Shown here piece after piece: positions 8,097 to 16,402 of a stretch of DNA of 64,000 nt. This DNA comes from Streptomyces prunicolor NBRC 13075. Lineage in GTDB: Bacteria > Actinomycetota > Actinomycetes > Streptomycetales > Streptomycetaceae. Numbering within the stretch: the first letter of the stretch is position 1; each line of letters opens with the position of its first letter. Where the stretch lies: the NCBI RefSeq assembly GCF_000367365.1, contig NZ_BARF01000098.1, forward strand, positions 86,903 through 150,902. Reading direction: 5' to 3'. The notes under the pieces are model-generated. The model was given only the letters and a program-made list of their open reading frames with translations. It was not told where the DNA came from and searched no databases. Both the position numbers and the translations under genes were made by a program.

Positions 8097-8590
8097 CCAC
8101 TACGCAAGACTTCGCCACGTATCTCGCGGGTCTCCCCCGCATCCTCGCCGGGGCCGCCGCCCTCTTCCGTGACACCGAGGGCCAGGTCCTGCTCGTCGAG
8201 CCCAACTACCGTGAGGGCTGGGCCCTTCCGGGCGGCACGATCGAGTCCGACGACGGCGAGACACCCCGCCAGGGCGCGCGCCGCGAGACGCTGGAGGAGA
8301 TCGGCCTCGACGTCGAACTCGGCCAACTGCTCGCCGTCGACTGGGTCTACCACGGGCCGAGCTACCCGCCGCTGGTGGCCTACCTGTACGACGGCGGAGT
8401 CCTCACGGCGAGCGACCTCAAGTCGATCCAACTCCAGGAGGAGGAGCTGTTGTCGTGGCGACTCGTTCCGCGCGAGGAACTCACGGAGTATCTGCCGGGG
8501 TCGCTGGGGCTACGCGTCCTGGTCGCGCTCGATGTGCTGGAAGAAGGGGCGGGGACCGCGGAGTTGGAGAACGGGACGCGGGTGGGCTGA
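8093..8590 (+). CDS. Nudix hydrolase
   Basis: The 165-residue protein carries a Nudix box at about residues 47-73, ending RETLEEIGL, with the metal-binding Glu residues in place. The loop between the GG pair and the first Glu is two residues longer than the GX5E consensus (GTIESDDGE). Nudix enzymes hydrolyse nucleoside diphosphates linked to another group; the substrate cannot be predicted from the box. It stands alone, with decayed DNA on both sides. Confidence 0.85.
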   Translation: MTTTQDFATYLAGLPRILAGAAALFRDTEGQVLLVEPNYREGWALPGGTIESDDGETPRQGARRETLEEIGLDVELGQLLAVDWVYHGPSYPPLVAYLYDGGVLTASDLKSIQLQEEELLSWRLVPREELTEYLPGSLGLRVLVALDVLEEGAGTAELENGTRVG

Positions 8591-9149
8591 CGGAGGGGAG
8601 CCGGGGGTGGATCGGCTGACGTGGGTCGGAGCGCCAGGGCCTGTCGGCTCACGCCGGGCAGAAGGCCAGGGCGGATGCGATGGCTGGCGTCGGGGCGAAA
8701 GGCTGGGCGACCGGGCGCGGTGGCTGACGCCGAGCGGAGGACCCCGGGGAGCGGACACCGTGGACAACGTCGAGGCCGGCCGGGCAAGTTGACGGCATCG
8801 GCCGCCGGGCGTGCGTCGGCTCAGCAGCGGCCAGCAGGCCGGGGGCGTGCGCAGTGGACAACGCTGGGCGTGTGCGTGGCTGACGCCCGGGCGGAACGCT
8901 GAGCGGGTGGGCACGGTGGCTGACGCCGCGCCGAGCCGTCCCGGGCAGCGGACGCCATGGACAACACCCGCGGCCGGCAGGCAAGTTGGCCGGCGCCGAC
9001 CGCCCGAGGATGTCAGCCCACGCCGGGCAGAAGGCCGAGCGCGGGCCGAGTGGATGACGCTGGGCGACCGGGCCGGGAGCAGTTGAGGTCGACAACGCCG
9101 TGGATGACCAGGCAAGTTGGCCCGCATCAGCCTCCCGGCCTCGCGGGGT
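8591..9149. repeat. Non-coding tract of degenerate dispersed repeats
   Basis: No convincing gene lies here. Several words recur with drift. Near-copies of CACGCCGGGCAGAAGGCC start at about 8652 and 9018. GTGGCTGACGCC occurs near 8719, 8876 and 8919. TGGACAACG-type words lie near 8761, 8851, 8958 and 9090 (as TCGACAACG). GGCAAGTTG-type words lie near 8784, 8980 and 9112. Their order (TGGACAAC, then GGCCGGC, then GGCAAGTTG) is kept in at least two copies, so a unit of roughly 200 bp seems to have been duplicated and then diverged. Confidence 0.55.
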
Positions 9150-9350
9150 TCAGCCCTCGACGTCCCGGGGTTTCACGTCCACCTCGCGCAGCGCGTCGTC
9201 GCGAGCCTCGGCCCTGGCCTCCGTGCGGTGGCCGCGCTCGATGTAGTCGCGGACGACGAGTTCGACGGCGTCCTGCGGGTTGCCCACGCCCGCCAGCACC
9301 ATGACTTCCACGACGAGCGCTGCGTCGAGCGAGACGGTCACCTTGGCCAT
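9150..9350 (-). CDS. Ribbon-helix-helix VapB-like antitoxin, orphan
   Basis: The 66-residue protein begins MAKVTVSLDAALVVEVM, a short beta strand followed by two helices typical of ribbon-helix-helix (VapB/DUF2191-type) antitoxins, then VELVVRDYIERG and a charged tail. Such antitoxins bind their own promoter and neutralise a PIN-domain RNase encoded just downstream. No toxin ORF follows: downstream on this strand lies the repeat tract. It is therefore either an orphan regulator or the remainder of a broken toxin-antitoxin pair. Confidence 0.65.
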   Translation of the reverse strand: MAKVTVSLDAALVVEVMVLAGVGNPQDAVELVVRDYIERGHRTEARAEARDDALREVDVKPRDVEG

Positions 9351-9458
9351 GCGCGGACGCTAGCACCCGGTAGCGGGCCCCGAACATCCGGACGGGACCA
9401 GGAACAACTCCCTGCTGATGACGAACCCTTCCCACGTGGACGACGACGGCGCCGTGGT

Positions 9459-10586
9459 TCAAGGACGTGGAATGGCGAGCCGGGCCGCCCTTCCGTTCTC
9501 ACCGACGGCCCAACAGCCCGCATGGCGTGCGCAGTTGATCCCGAGGAGGAGGCTTCGGTCGAAGCGGGACCAGGTTCGTCCGCCGTCGGCCGTGACGTCG
9601 CTTCCGTCCGGGCCGACGGTGATCGCGGTGTCCCTGAGGTCAGGTATCCAGCTGACGCCGTTCCTGAAGCCGGCGGGGGTACCACCGGGCGACCATGAGG
9701 CACCGCCGTCGGACGTACGGGCGACCGCACCGAGGTCGATGTTCTCGGACGCGTTGAAATTGCCGCCCACCGCCAGGCCGTCCTCGGGGCTCCGGAAGGA
9801 CAGGGAGGCGATGTTCCCTGTCGTGCCCGGTATCGGCGTGGTTGTCACGGTCCAGGTCCTGCCGCCGTTCCGGGTGTGAAACACCTGCGGGTTGTGGCCG
9901 CTCCCGCTGACGCCGGTCGTCCCGAACCAGGCGTCGTGACGGCCCTTGGTGACCAGACAGGTGCCGGTCGCCAGGGCACCCTCGTCGGGAAAGGTGTCGG
10001 GCAGCCCGGCGGTGGGCGCGGGGTGCCAGCTGCGACCACCGTCGATGGTTTCCAGCAGGGGGAACCTCGTGCCGACCGCGTCACCCACGGCGAGACCGTG
10101 ACGGCGGTCGAAGAAGGCCATGCAGTCGAAGAATGTGTGCGGGTCCGCGGCGCGGAACACCTGTTGCCAGCTGGCTCCGCCGTCGGCCGTCCGGTAGATG
10201 CGCGCGGGTACTCCGGCTGCCTCATCGCTCAGCGCGAGCACGAGCGCGTGGTCACGGTCCACTGCCTCGACGTCCCGGAACGCGTCGACCGCTCCTCCCG
10301 GAGGAGTGACGTCCTGCCAGGAACGGCCCCCGTCCACGGTCCGCACCACCGCACCGCCGACCACACTCTGGAATCCGCCTCCGGCCGCCCAGACCGTGGA
10401 ACGGTCCACAACGTCGACCGCGATCAAGGTGTTGCTCGTGGCGGTGTGCACGAAGCGCCACGAGGGCAGTGTCGCCGGGTGCCCCGCTCTTGACGCCGTT
10501 GACGCCACGGCCGGGTCACTCAGGGCCAGGACAAGTCCGACCACGGCACTCACACGCAGAATCGTCCGCAGTAGCGCAACTCCCAT
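9459..10586 (-). CDS. Secreted BNR/YCF48-like beta-propeller protein
   Basis: The 375-residue protein starts with a signal peptide (LLRTILRVSAVVGLVLALS, then AVAS). The mature part has repeated Asp-box-like segments: TVDGGRSW, TADGGASW, TIDGGRSW, TRNGGRTW, TSDGGASW and TADGGRTW, spaced about 40-60 residues apart. This matches the BNR/sialidase or photosystem-stability-factor-like propeller fold. No sialidase catalytic Arg triad or Tyr can be assigned, so enzymatic activity is not claimed. It stands as a single gene with its own 5' region. Confidence 0.75.
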   Translation of the reverse strand: MGVALLRTILRVSAVVGLVLALSDPAVASTASRAGHPATLPSWRFVHTATSNTLIAVDVVDRSTVWAAGGGFQSVVGGAVVRTVDGGRSWQDVTPPGGAVDAFRDVEAVDRDHALVLALSDEAAGVPARIYRTADGGASWQQVFRAADPHTFFDCMAFFDRRHGLAVGDAVGTRFPLLETIDGGRSWHPAPTAGLPDTFPDEGALATGTCLVTKGRHDAWFGTTGVSGSGHNPQVFHTRNGGRTWTVTTTPIPGTTGNIASLSFRSPEDGLAVGGNFNASENIDLGAVARTSDGGASWSPGGTPAGFRNGVSWIPDLRDTAITVGPDGSDVTADGGRTWSRFDRSLLLGINCARHAGCWAVGENGRAARLAIPRP

Positions 10587-10822
10587 CCCAGGGAGGTTAA
10601 TTGCGAAAGGGCGGGAGGAACATGCGTAAAAAGTACGACTGTCGAAGGCTTGAACCGGCCGCCTCAGTCACCTGAGGCGACATCGAACATGGCCCCACTT
10701 GTGGCGGCTCAGGTGTGCGCACACCTCCGCGACGGAACATGATCGCCGACATTGACCTTGTACTCGTGGCATGCACACAATCTGCGCGCCCGCGACGGGC
10801 GTTGGGGACAGGGGGGAACACC

Positions 10823-12235
10823 ATGTATGGGGATCGAGCTCATCGCGAGACCCTTGCCGCGATCGCACGAAATCCCGCGGCGCCGACCGAGGTCCTGATC
10901 AGACTGCTGAGCGTGGAAGCCATAGCGGCCTGGGACGCGATCGCCTAGCGCGCGCTGCCGGACGAGGTGGTGAACGCCATCGTCAGGCATCCCGACCGCA
11001 GGCTGCGAACGGTGTTCGGCTCAAACCCCGGAGTGACGGCGGAACAACGCGCTCGGCTCCTGGACGATCCCGATCCACGTGTCCGCGGCGCTCTGGCCGA
11101 CGGACCCGACTGGTTCCGCGTCCCCGTGGAGCCTCTGCCGCTGTCCGTGCAACAGCGCCTGCTCGCCGATCCGGAACCGCAGGTCCGCCGGAGTGCGGCC
11201 CACTGCCGCCACACAGCCCCGCACCTGATCGCAGGGCTCGCCGACCACCAGGACGCGGACCTTCGCCGTACCGCCTGCAACCAGTGGACGCTGCTGGCCG
11301 AGGACACGCGAAGCCGTCTGCTCCGCGACGCCGATGACGAAGTACGTCGGGCAGCCATGATGCGGGCCTGCCGTGATGAAGCGGGCTGTACGGAACTTCT
11401 TCTCGGCGCAGGACTGGGCCGCTTCGCCAGGCAGGAGGTGATCAGGCACGGCGCCATGAGCGCGGCGACCGCCGAACACCTCGCGGCAAGCACGGAAGAG
11501 GCGGACCGGCGGGAGCTGGCGGCCAACCTCAACGTTCCCCTCGACATCGTCAGGATGTTGGCGAACGACGACGCACACAGCGTCCGGCTGGAGGTGTCGG
11601 TACGGCCCGAACTGACGGAGACCGAACGCAGCGCCATCGACATCACCATCAAGCCGTCCGACCGGTTGTATCCCGTCGAATGGGTTCGCCTCTGCGTCGA
11701 TCCCGACGTCTTGCGCCAGTGCGCCAAGTCGTCCAACACCCTGCTTCGGCGCAGCGCCGCCTACAGCCGGCACCTGCCCGCCGACGCGGTGGATCTGCTG
11801 TCCAAGGACGACGACTACCCCACACGGCTCCTGCTCTGCGAGAACCAGCCCACCGTCGACGGCGAGGTGGTGTTGCAGACGTATCTGGACTGCGAGGTCA
11901 TCACCAAGGGAGCTCTTCTGGCCCACCCGAACTTCCCGCGCGTGGGCAACGGGCGACGCTTCGCCGATGACCCGGACCCGAGCAAGCGGTGGCTGGTGGG
12001 ACTCGACGCCGAAGCGCCCGTCGACGCGGTGGTCCGGTTGCTCGCCGACGCCGACGAGCGAGTTCGGGCCATGGCGGCCGAGCACCCCGCACTGCCAGTA
12101 CCCCTCATCCTCCAGAGCTGCCGAAATCCGGAAACCGCCGCCCGCGCCCTCAGCAATCCGAGCCTTCCCACGGAGACCATGCACGAGTACCTGGACAGTG
12201 CGGGTGTCCCTCGCTCCAGTACAAGCGGACGGTAA
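10823..12235 (+). pseudogene. Leucine-rich-repeat-variant protein gene interrupted by an in-frame amber codon
   Basis: From the ATG at 10823, preceded by a GGGGGGAA ribosome site, the frame encodes MYGDRAHRETLAAIARNP and continues to WDAIA, where TAG at 10946-10948 stops it. The same frame resumes directly with RALPDEVVNAIVRHPDRRLR and runs to 12235, about 470 codons in all. The sense on both sides is continuous, and a Trp codon TGG changed to TAG would explain it. The protein consists of short helical repeats (xHPDxxLRxx, ADPEPQVRRSAA and so on) of the LRV/HEAT type. Re-initiation at the GTG at 10967 could still give a 422-residue product with an ordinary repeat domain. Confidence 0.75.
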
Positions 12236-12291
12236 GGAGCACGCTCGGATATCCGTTCGCTCCGAGTGCGCAAGCGTCCTACCCTCGGCCC

Positions 12292-13017
12292 ATGACCAGG
12301 CCTCTTGTAGCGATCCTCAGTGGCGCAGGCATCTCCACCGACTCCGGCATCCCCGACTACCGCGGCCCCAACGGCCTGTGGCGGAAGGACCCCGAGGCCG
12401 AGAAGCTCGTGACGTACGAGTACTACATGGGCGACCCGGAGATCCGCCGGCAGTCCTGGCAGATGCGGCGCAAGAACCGCACCCTCCAGGCCGAGCCGAA
12501 CGCCGCGCACCGGGCCGTCGTCGACCTGGAGAAGTCCGGCGTACCCGTGCGGGTCATCACGCAGAACATCGACGGGCTGCACCAGCTCGCCGGACTGCCC
12601 GCCCGCAAGGTGCTCGAACTGCACGGCACCGCGCGGGAGTTCAGGTGCACGAAGTGCCATGCGCGCGGGCCGATGCGGGACGCGATCGCCCGCGTCGAGG
12701 CCGGTGAGGACGATCCCGCCTGCCTGGAGTGCGGCGGGATCCTGAAGTCCGCGACCGTCTTCTTCGGTGAGCGGCTCGACCCCGTCGTCCTCGGCGAGGC
12801 CGTCGCCATCACCAAGGCCTGCCAGGTGTTCATCGCCGTCGGGAGCAGCCTCCAGGTCCAGCCCGCCGCCGGGCTCGCCGGTGTCGCCGCCGATCACGGG
12901 GCACGGCTGGTCATCGTCAACGCCGAGGCGACCCCGTACGACGACCGCGCCGACGAGGTCGTACGGGAGCCGATCGGGACGGCGCTGCCCCGGCTGCTGC
13001 ACGAGCTCAGCGGGTGA
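12292..13017 (+). CDS. Sir2-family NAD-dependent protein deacylase
   Basis: The 241-residue sirtuin removes acyl groups from protein lysines using NAD and releases O-acyl-ADP-ribose. Motifs are GAGISTDSGIPDYRG at about residues 10-24, TQNIDGLH at about 87-94, the catalytic His in LELHGTA, two zinc-binding Cys pairs (CTKC and CLEC) and VGSSLQVQPAAG. The ATG at 12292 gives the typical compact length. It converges with the methyltransferase gene, and the two 3' ends overlap by 11 bp. A macrodomain hydrolase for its product is encoded at 34.6 kb, but too far away to imply co-regulation. Confidence 0.92.
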   Translation: MTRPLVAILSGAGISTDSGIPDYRGPNGLWRKDPEAEKLVTYEYYMGDPEIRRQSWQMRRKNRTLQAEPNAAHRAVVDLEKSGVPVRVITQNIDGLHQLAGLPARKVLELHGTAREFRCTKCHARGPMRDAIARVEAGEDDPACLECGGILKSATVFFGERLDPVVLGEAVAITKACQVFIAVGSSLQVQPAAGLAGVAADHGARLVIVNAEATPYDDRADEVVREPIGTALPRLLHELSG

Positions 13018-13777
13018 CGCGGAGCTTCGACTGGCCGTGCGGGAGTTGTTCCCAGTCGTCCATGAAGTGGGCGTTCAGACCGTGTTGGGCCGCCAGCGCG
13101 ACCAACGTCTCGGTGCGGTAGTAGAAGTCCTCGCGCAGGACGTGGTGTTCCTCGCCCTCCGTGCGGTCGAAGGTGAAGTCGAACCAGCCGCCCGGTGCCA
13201 GCACGCGGCCGACGTTGGCGAGGCACTCCTCGATGACCGGGAGCGGGGAGTGCGAGAACACGCTGTGCGCGTGGACGACGTCGAAGTGCGCGTCGGGCAG
13301 GAAGCGCAGGGTCAGGTCGTGTACGGGGGTGAGGGTGGGGAGCCGTTTCTGGAGGCCCATTTCTACGACCGTGTCCTGCGCGGCGGCCAGGATGTCGGGC
13401 GAGATGTCGATGCCGTAGTAGTGACCGGGGTCGAGGTGGCGGACGAAGCGCCAGCCGCCGCGCAGGTTTCCGCAGCCGATCTCCAGCATGCGGCGCTCGG
13501 GGCGCAGACCGTGGCCCAGGAGGTAGTCGAACTGCATCGCGCCCAGCGCCAGCCAGCGTTCACGGCTCGCGCTGCCGACCGCCGCGTCCGGGTCGGCCCT
13601 GGTGTCGGAGCGCATCACGGCGCGGTAGTAGGAGACGTGGTCGGGGTGTCGGTGGCGCAGCCAGGCGTCCCGGGTGGCCCGGGCCAGGTGGCGGGGTACA
13701 CGGTCGGGGTGGCGCAGGGCGTAGGCGATGCGGTGGCCGAGGGCGGCGCGGTTGACGGTGAGGTTCTTGGTGGGCAC
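13007..13777 (-). CDS. SAM-dependent methyltransferase (class I)
   Basis: A GTG at 13777 behind an AAAGGCG ribosome site gives 256 residues. The SAM-binding motif I is MLEIGCGNLRGG at about residue 100, followed by YYGIDISPDIL (motif post I) and DVVHAHSVFSH (motif II region). The N-terminal 80 residues are basic and helical, resembling proteins that methylate sugars or secondary metabolites, but no acceptor can be assigned. It is divergent from the histidine kinase gene across about 170 bp. Confidence 0.78.
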   Translation of the reverse strand: MPTKNLTVNRAALGHRIAYALRHPDRVPRHLARATRDAWLRHRHPDHVSYYRAVMRSDTRADPDAAVGSASRERWLALGAMQFDYLLGHGLRPERRMLEIGCGNLRGGWRFVRHLDPGHYYGIDISPDILAAAQDTVVEMGLQKRLPTLTPVHDLTLRFLPDAHFDVVHAHSVFSHSPLPVIEECLANVGRVLAPGGWFDFTFDRTEGEEHHVLREDFYYRTETLVALAAQHGLNAHFMDDWEQLPHGQSKLRVTR

Positions 13778-13951
13778 GGGGTCGTCGCCTTTCCGAATTC
13801 CGAGGTGGGTGGCGGGTGTTGATGCCAGCCTCGGTGCGGTGGCCGGGTGTCCGGCTCGGTCAAGGGGCGCTGATCCGGGGGCGGTTCGGGTGATCCGGAT
13901 GTCAGCCGATCGGTTGATGCGCCGTCCCGTCGATCGCGTTAGACACGGAGG

Positions 13952-15241
13952 ATGGGACACACAGGGCCGTCAAGGACGGGGCGCGCGGAGCAACAGAGGA
14001 AAGGGCACATCGGACCGGAAGAGCGCCTGTTGCCCGTGGTGGTGCACGCCGCGTTCTTTCTGCTGCTCGGCTCGTCGTTCGTGCGCTTCCTGACCCGCGA
14101 CCAGGGCGGGGCGCGTACCGGCTGGGTGCTCGCGCTGTACGCCGTCTTCTGTCTGCTGTACGTCATCGGGCAGTTCCTGGCGCCGGCGCCGCGCCCGGGT
14201 TCCGCGCCCACCGTGCGTCATCTGGCCTGGCTGGGTTCGGTGTCCGCCGTCTGGACCGTGCTGCTCGCCCTCGCGCCGAGCGCCACCTGGTGCGCGATGC
14301 CCCTGCTGTTCGCCGGCCTGTACGCGCTGCCCCCGCGGTTCGCGGTGCCGCTGGCCGCCGTACTCACCGGTCTCGTCGTGGCCTCCGAGATACGGGTGGC
14401 GGACGGCACGCTCAACCCCAACATGGTCGTCGCCCCGCCGGCCCTCGCGGCGGTCGCCACCGCCGTGCTGGTGCAGTTGCAGCGGCAGGCGGCCCGGCAG
14501 CGCGTCCTGATCGACGATCTGGTCCGCACCCGCCGCGACCTCGCGGCCACCGAACGGCGGGCCGGTGTGCTGGCGGAACGGCAGCGGCTGGCCGCGGAGA
14601 TCCACGACACCGTCGCGCAGGGCCTGTCCAGCCAGCAGATGCTGTTGCAGGCCGCCGAGCGGGTGTGGCGGACGGACCCCGACGCGGCCCACGCGCACGT
14701 CCTCAAGGCCGCCGAGATCACCTCCCGCGGTCTCGCCGAGGCACGCAGGTTCGTCCACGACCTGGCACCGGCCGACCTCGTCGAGCACTCCCTGCCGGCG
14801 GCGCTGGGTGCGCTCGCCGAGCGGGAGAGCGGTCCGGGCCTGACGGTGGAGTTCCGGCTCGACGGCGATCCGGGCCCGCTGCCCGAACGGACCGCGGCGG
14901 CGCTGTTGCGCATCGCCCAGGGCGCGTTGGCCAACGTACGCGAGCACGCGGCCGCCACCCGGGCCGCGTTGACCCTGACCTGCCTCGACGACCTGATCTC
15001 CCTCGACGTCGCCGACAACGGCCGTGGTTTCGACGCCAGTTCTCCCCCGGTGTCCGCGCCCGGCCGGGTGCGCGGCCACGGGCTGCCCGCGATGCGGATC
15101 CGGGCACAGCAGTCGGGTGGCACGCTGAGCGTGGAGTCGGCCCCCGGCGAGGGCACGGTCGTAACGGTCGCCGTCCCTGTCGCACCTGGCGACCCTGTCG
15201 ACCCCGGCGTCCGTGATTCCCGTGAGGAGCTCGTCCCGTGA
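13952..15241 (+). CDS. NarL/DesK-type membrane sensor histidine kinase
   Basis: The 429-residue kinase has about five or six hydrophobic helices in residues 25-180, a short coiled coil with many Arg and Gln (about 175-215), and a HisKA_3 box RLAAEIHDTVAQGLSS carrying the phospho-acceptor His at about residue 219. The HATPase_c domain has the N box ALANVREHA and the G1 box VADNGRGFD. No extracellular sensor domain is visible, so sensing is probably within the membrane. It is coupled to the response regulator by a 4-bp GTGA overlap. Confidence 0.9.
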   Translation: MGHTGPSRTGRAEQQRKGHIGPEERLLPVVVHAAFFLLLGSSFVRFLTRDQGGARTGWVLALYAVFCLLYVIGQFLAPAPRPGSAPTVRHLAWLGSVSAVWTVLLALAPSATWCAMPLLFAGLYALPPRFAVPLAAVLTGLVVASEIRVADGTLNPNMVVAPPALAAVATAVLVQLQRQAARQRVLIDDLVRTRRDLAATERRAGVLAERQRLAAEIHDTVAQGLSSQQMLLQAAERVWRTDPDAAHAHVLKAAEITSRGLAEARRFVHDLAPADLVEHSLPAALGALAERESGPGLTVEFRLDGDPGPLPERTAAALLRIAQGALANVREHAAATRAALTLTCLDDLISLDVADNGRGFDASSPPVSAPGRVRGHGLPAMRIRAQQSGGTLSVESAPGEGTVVTVAVPVAPGDPVDPGVRDSREELVP

Positions 15242-15870
15242 ACACACCCGTACCCGTACGCCTGCTGCTGTGCGACGACCATGCCGTTGTACGGGCTGGA
15301 CTGCGCGCGCTGCTGTCCAGCGCCGACGGCATCGAGGTGGTCGGTGAGGCGGGCAGCGGCGAGGAGGCGCTCGCCCTGGCCGCCCGGGTCCGTCCCGACG
15401 TGGTGCTGATGGACCTCCAACTCGGCGACGGCATGGACGGAGTGACGGCCACCAGGAAACTGACCGCCGGTGACGGCCCCCGTGTCCTCGTCCTCACCAT
15501 GTTCGACACCGACGCCGACATCACCCGCGCCGTCGAGGCGGGCGCCACGGGCTACCTCCTCAAGGCCGAACGCCCCGAGGAACTGTTCACCGCGATCCAC
15601 AGCGCGGCGTCCGGCCGTACGGCGCTCTCGGCCCCGGTCGCCGACCGGCTCATGGCGCGGATGCGCAGCCCGCACCCCACCCTGTCCGAGCGCGAGCGCG
15701 AGATCCTCGGCCAGCTGGCCCGCGGCCTGGGCAACCGGGAGATCGCCCGGGCCCTCTTCATCAGCGAGGCGACGGTCAAGACCCATCTCGGGCGGATCTA
15801 CGGCAAGTTGGGGGTGGAGACGCGGTCCGGTGCGGTGGCCGTCGCCAAGGAGCGGCGGCTCCTGTCATGA
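15238..15870 (+). CDS. NarL/LuxR-family response regulator
   Basis: The 210-residue protein has a receiver domain with the acidic pair DD at about residues 12-13, the phosphorylation Asp in DVVLMDLQLGDGMDG (about residue 60), the conserved Thr in VLVLTMFD and Lys in YLLKAERPEE. A LuxR-type HTH follows: LSEREREILGQLARG and SEATVKTHLGRIYGKLGV. It is the partner of the overlapping kinase. Target genes are unknown; the divergent methyltransferase gene and auto-regulation are possible. Confidence 0.92.
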   Translation: MNTPVPVRLLLCDDHAVVRAGLRALLSSADGIEVVGEAGSGEEALALAARVRPDVVLMDLQLGDGMDGVTATRKLTAGDGPRVLVLTMFDTDADITRAVEAGATGYLLKAERPEELFTAIHSAASGRTALSAPVADRLMARMRSPHPTLSEREREILGQLARGLGNREIARALFISEATVKTHLGRIYGKLGVETRSGAVAVAKERRLLS

Positions 15871-15901
15871 CACCCCGCCGGCACCGGAATCGCCGAGGGC
15901 A

Positions 15902-16387
15902 CTAGAAAAGCGCCGCCCCGCTCTCGAAGTCCAGCAGCCGCTGCTTGCGGTCGAGGCCGCCGCCGTAACCCGTGAGGCTGCCGTTCGCGCCTACGACGCG
16001 GTGGCAGGGGACGATGATCCCGATGGGGTTCTTGCCGTTGGCGAGGCCCACCGCGCGGGAGGCGCCGGGGTTGCCGAGGGCGTCGGCGAGGTCGCCGTAG
16101 GAGCGGGTCTCGCCGTAGGGGATGCGGCGGAGCTGGTCCCAGACGGTGCGTTGGAACGGGGTGCCGTGCAGGCGGAGTTGGAGGGTGAACTCCTTCAACT
16201 CGCCCACGAAATACGCCTGTAGTTGGGCTGTTGCCTCGACGAAGGGTGTGTCGTCGGGGGTGCCGAAGTTCTCCTCCGGGGGGCGGTGGCGTTGGTCGAC
16301 CATGTAGAGGCCGCAGAGGGCGCCGTCCTCGTCGGCGACCAGGGTCAGGGGGCCGTAGGGGCTGTCGATCACCGTGTGGTGCTTCAT
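15902..16387 (-). CDS. ogt: Methylated-DNA--protein-cysteine methyltransferase
   Basis: The 161-residue suicide enzyme transfers alkyl groups from O6-alkylguanine to its Cys. The active-site motif IIVPCHRVVGANG lies at about residues 125-137, preceded by the helix-turn-helix region with YGETRSYGDLADALG. It follows the Ada-AlkA gene by 15 bp on the same strand, so the two form an alkylation-damage repair operon. Confidence 0.95.
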   Translation of the reverse strand: MKHHTVIDSPYGPLTLVADEDGALCGLYMVDQRHRPPEENFGTPDDTPFVEATAQLQAYFVGELKEFTLQLRLHGTPFQRTVWDQLRRIPYGETRSYGDLADALGNPGASRAVGLANGKNPIGIIVPCHRVVGANGSLTGYGGGLDRKQRLLDFESGAALF

Positions 16388-16402
16388 CGCTTCTGATTTC
16401 CC

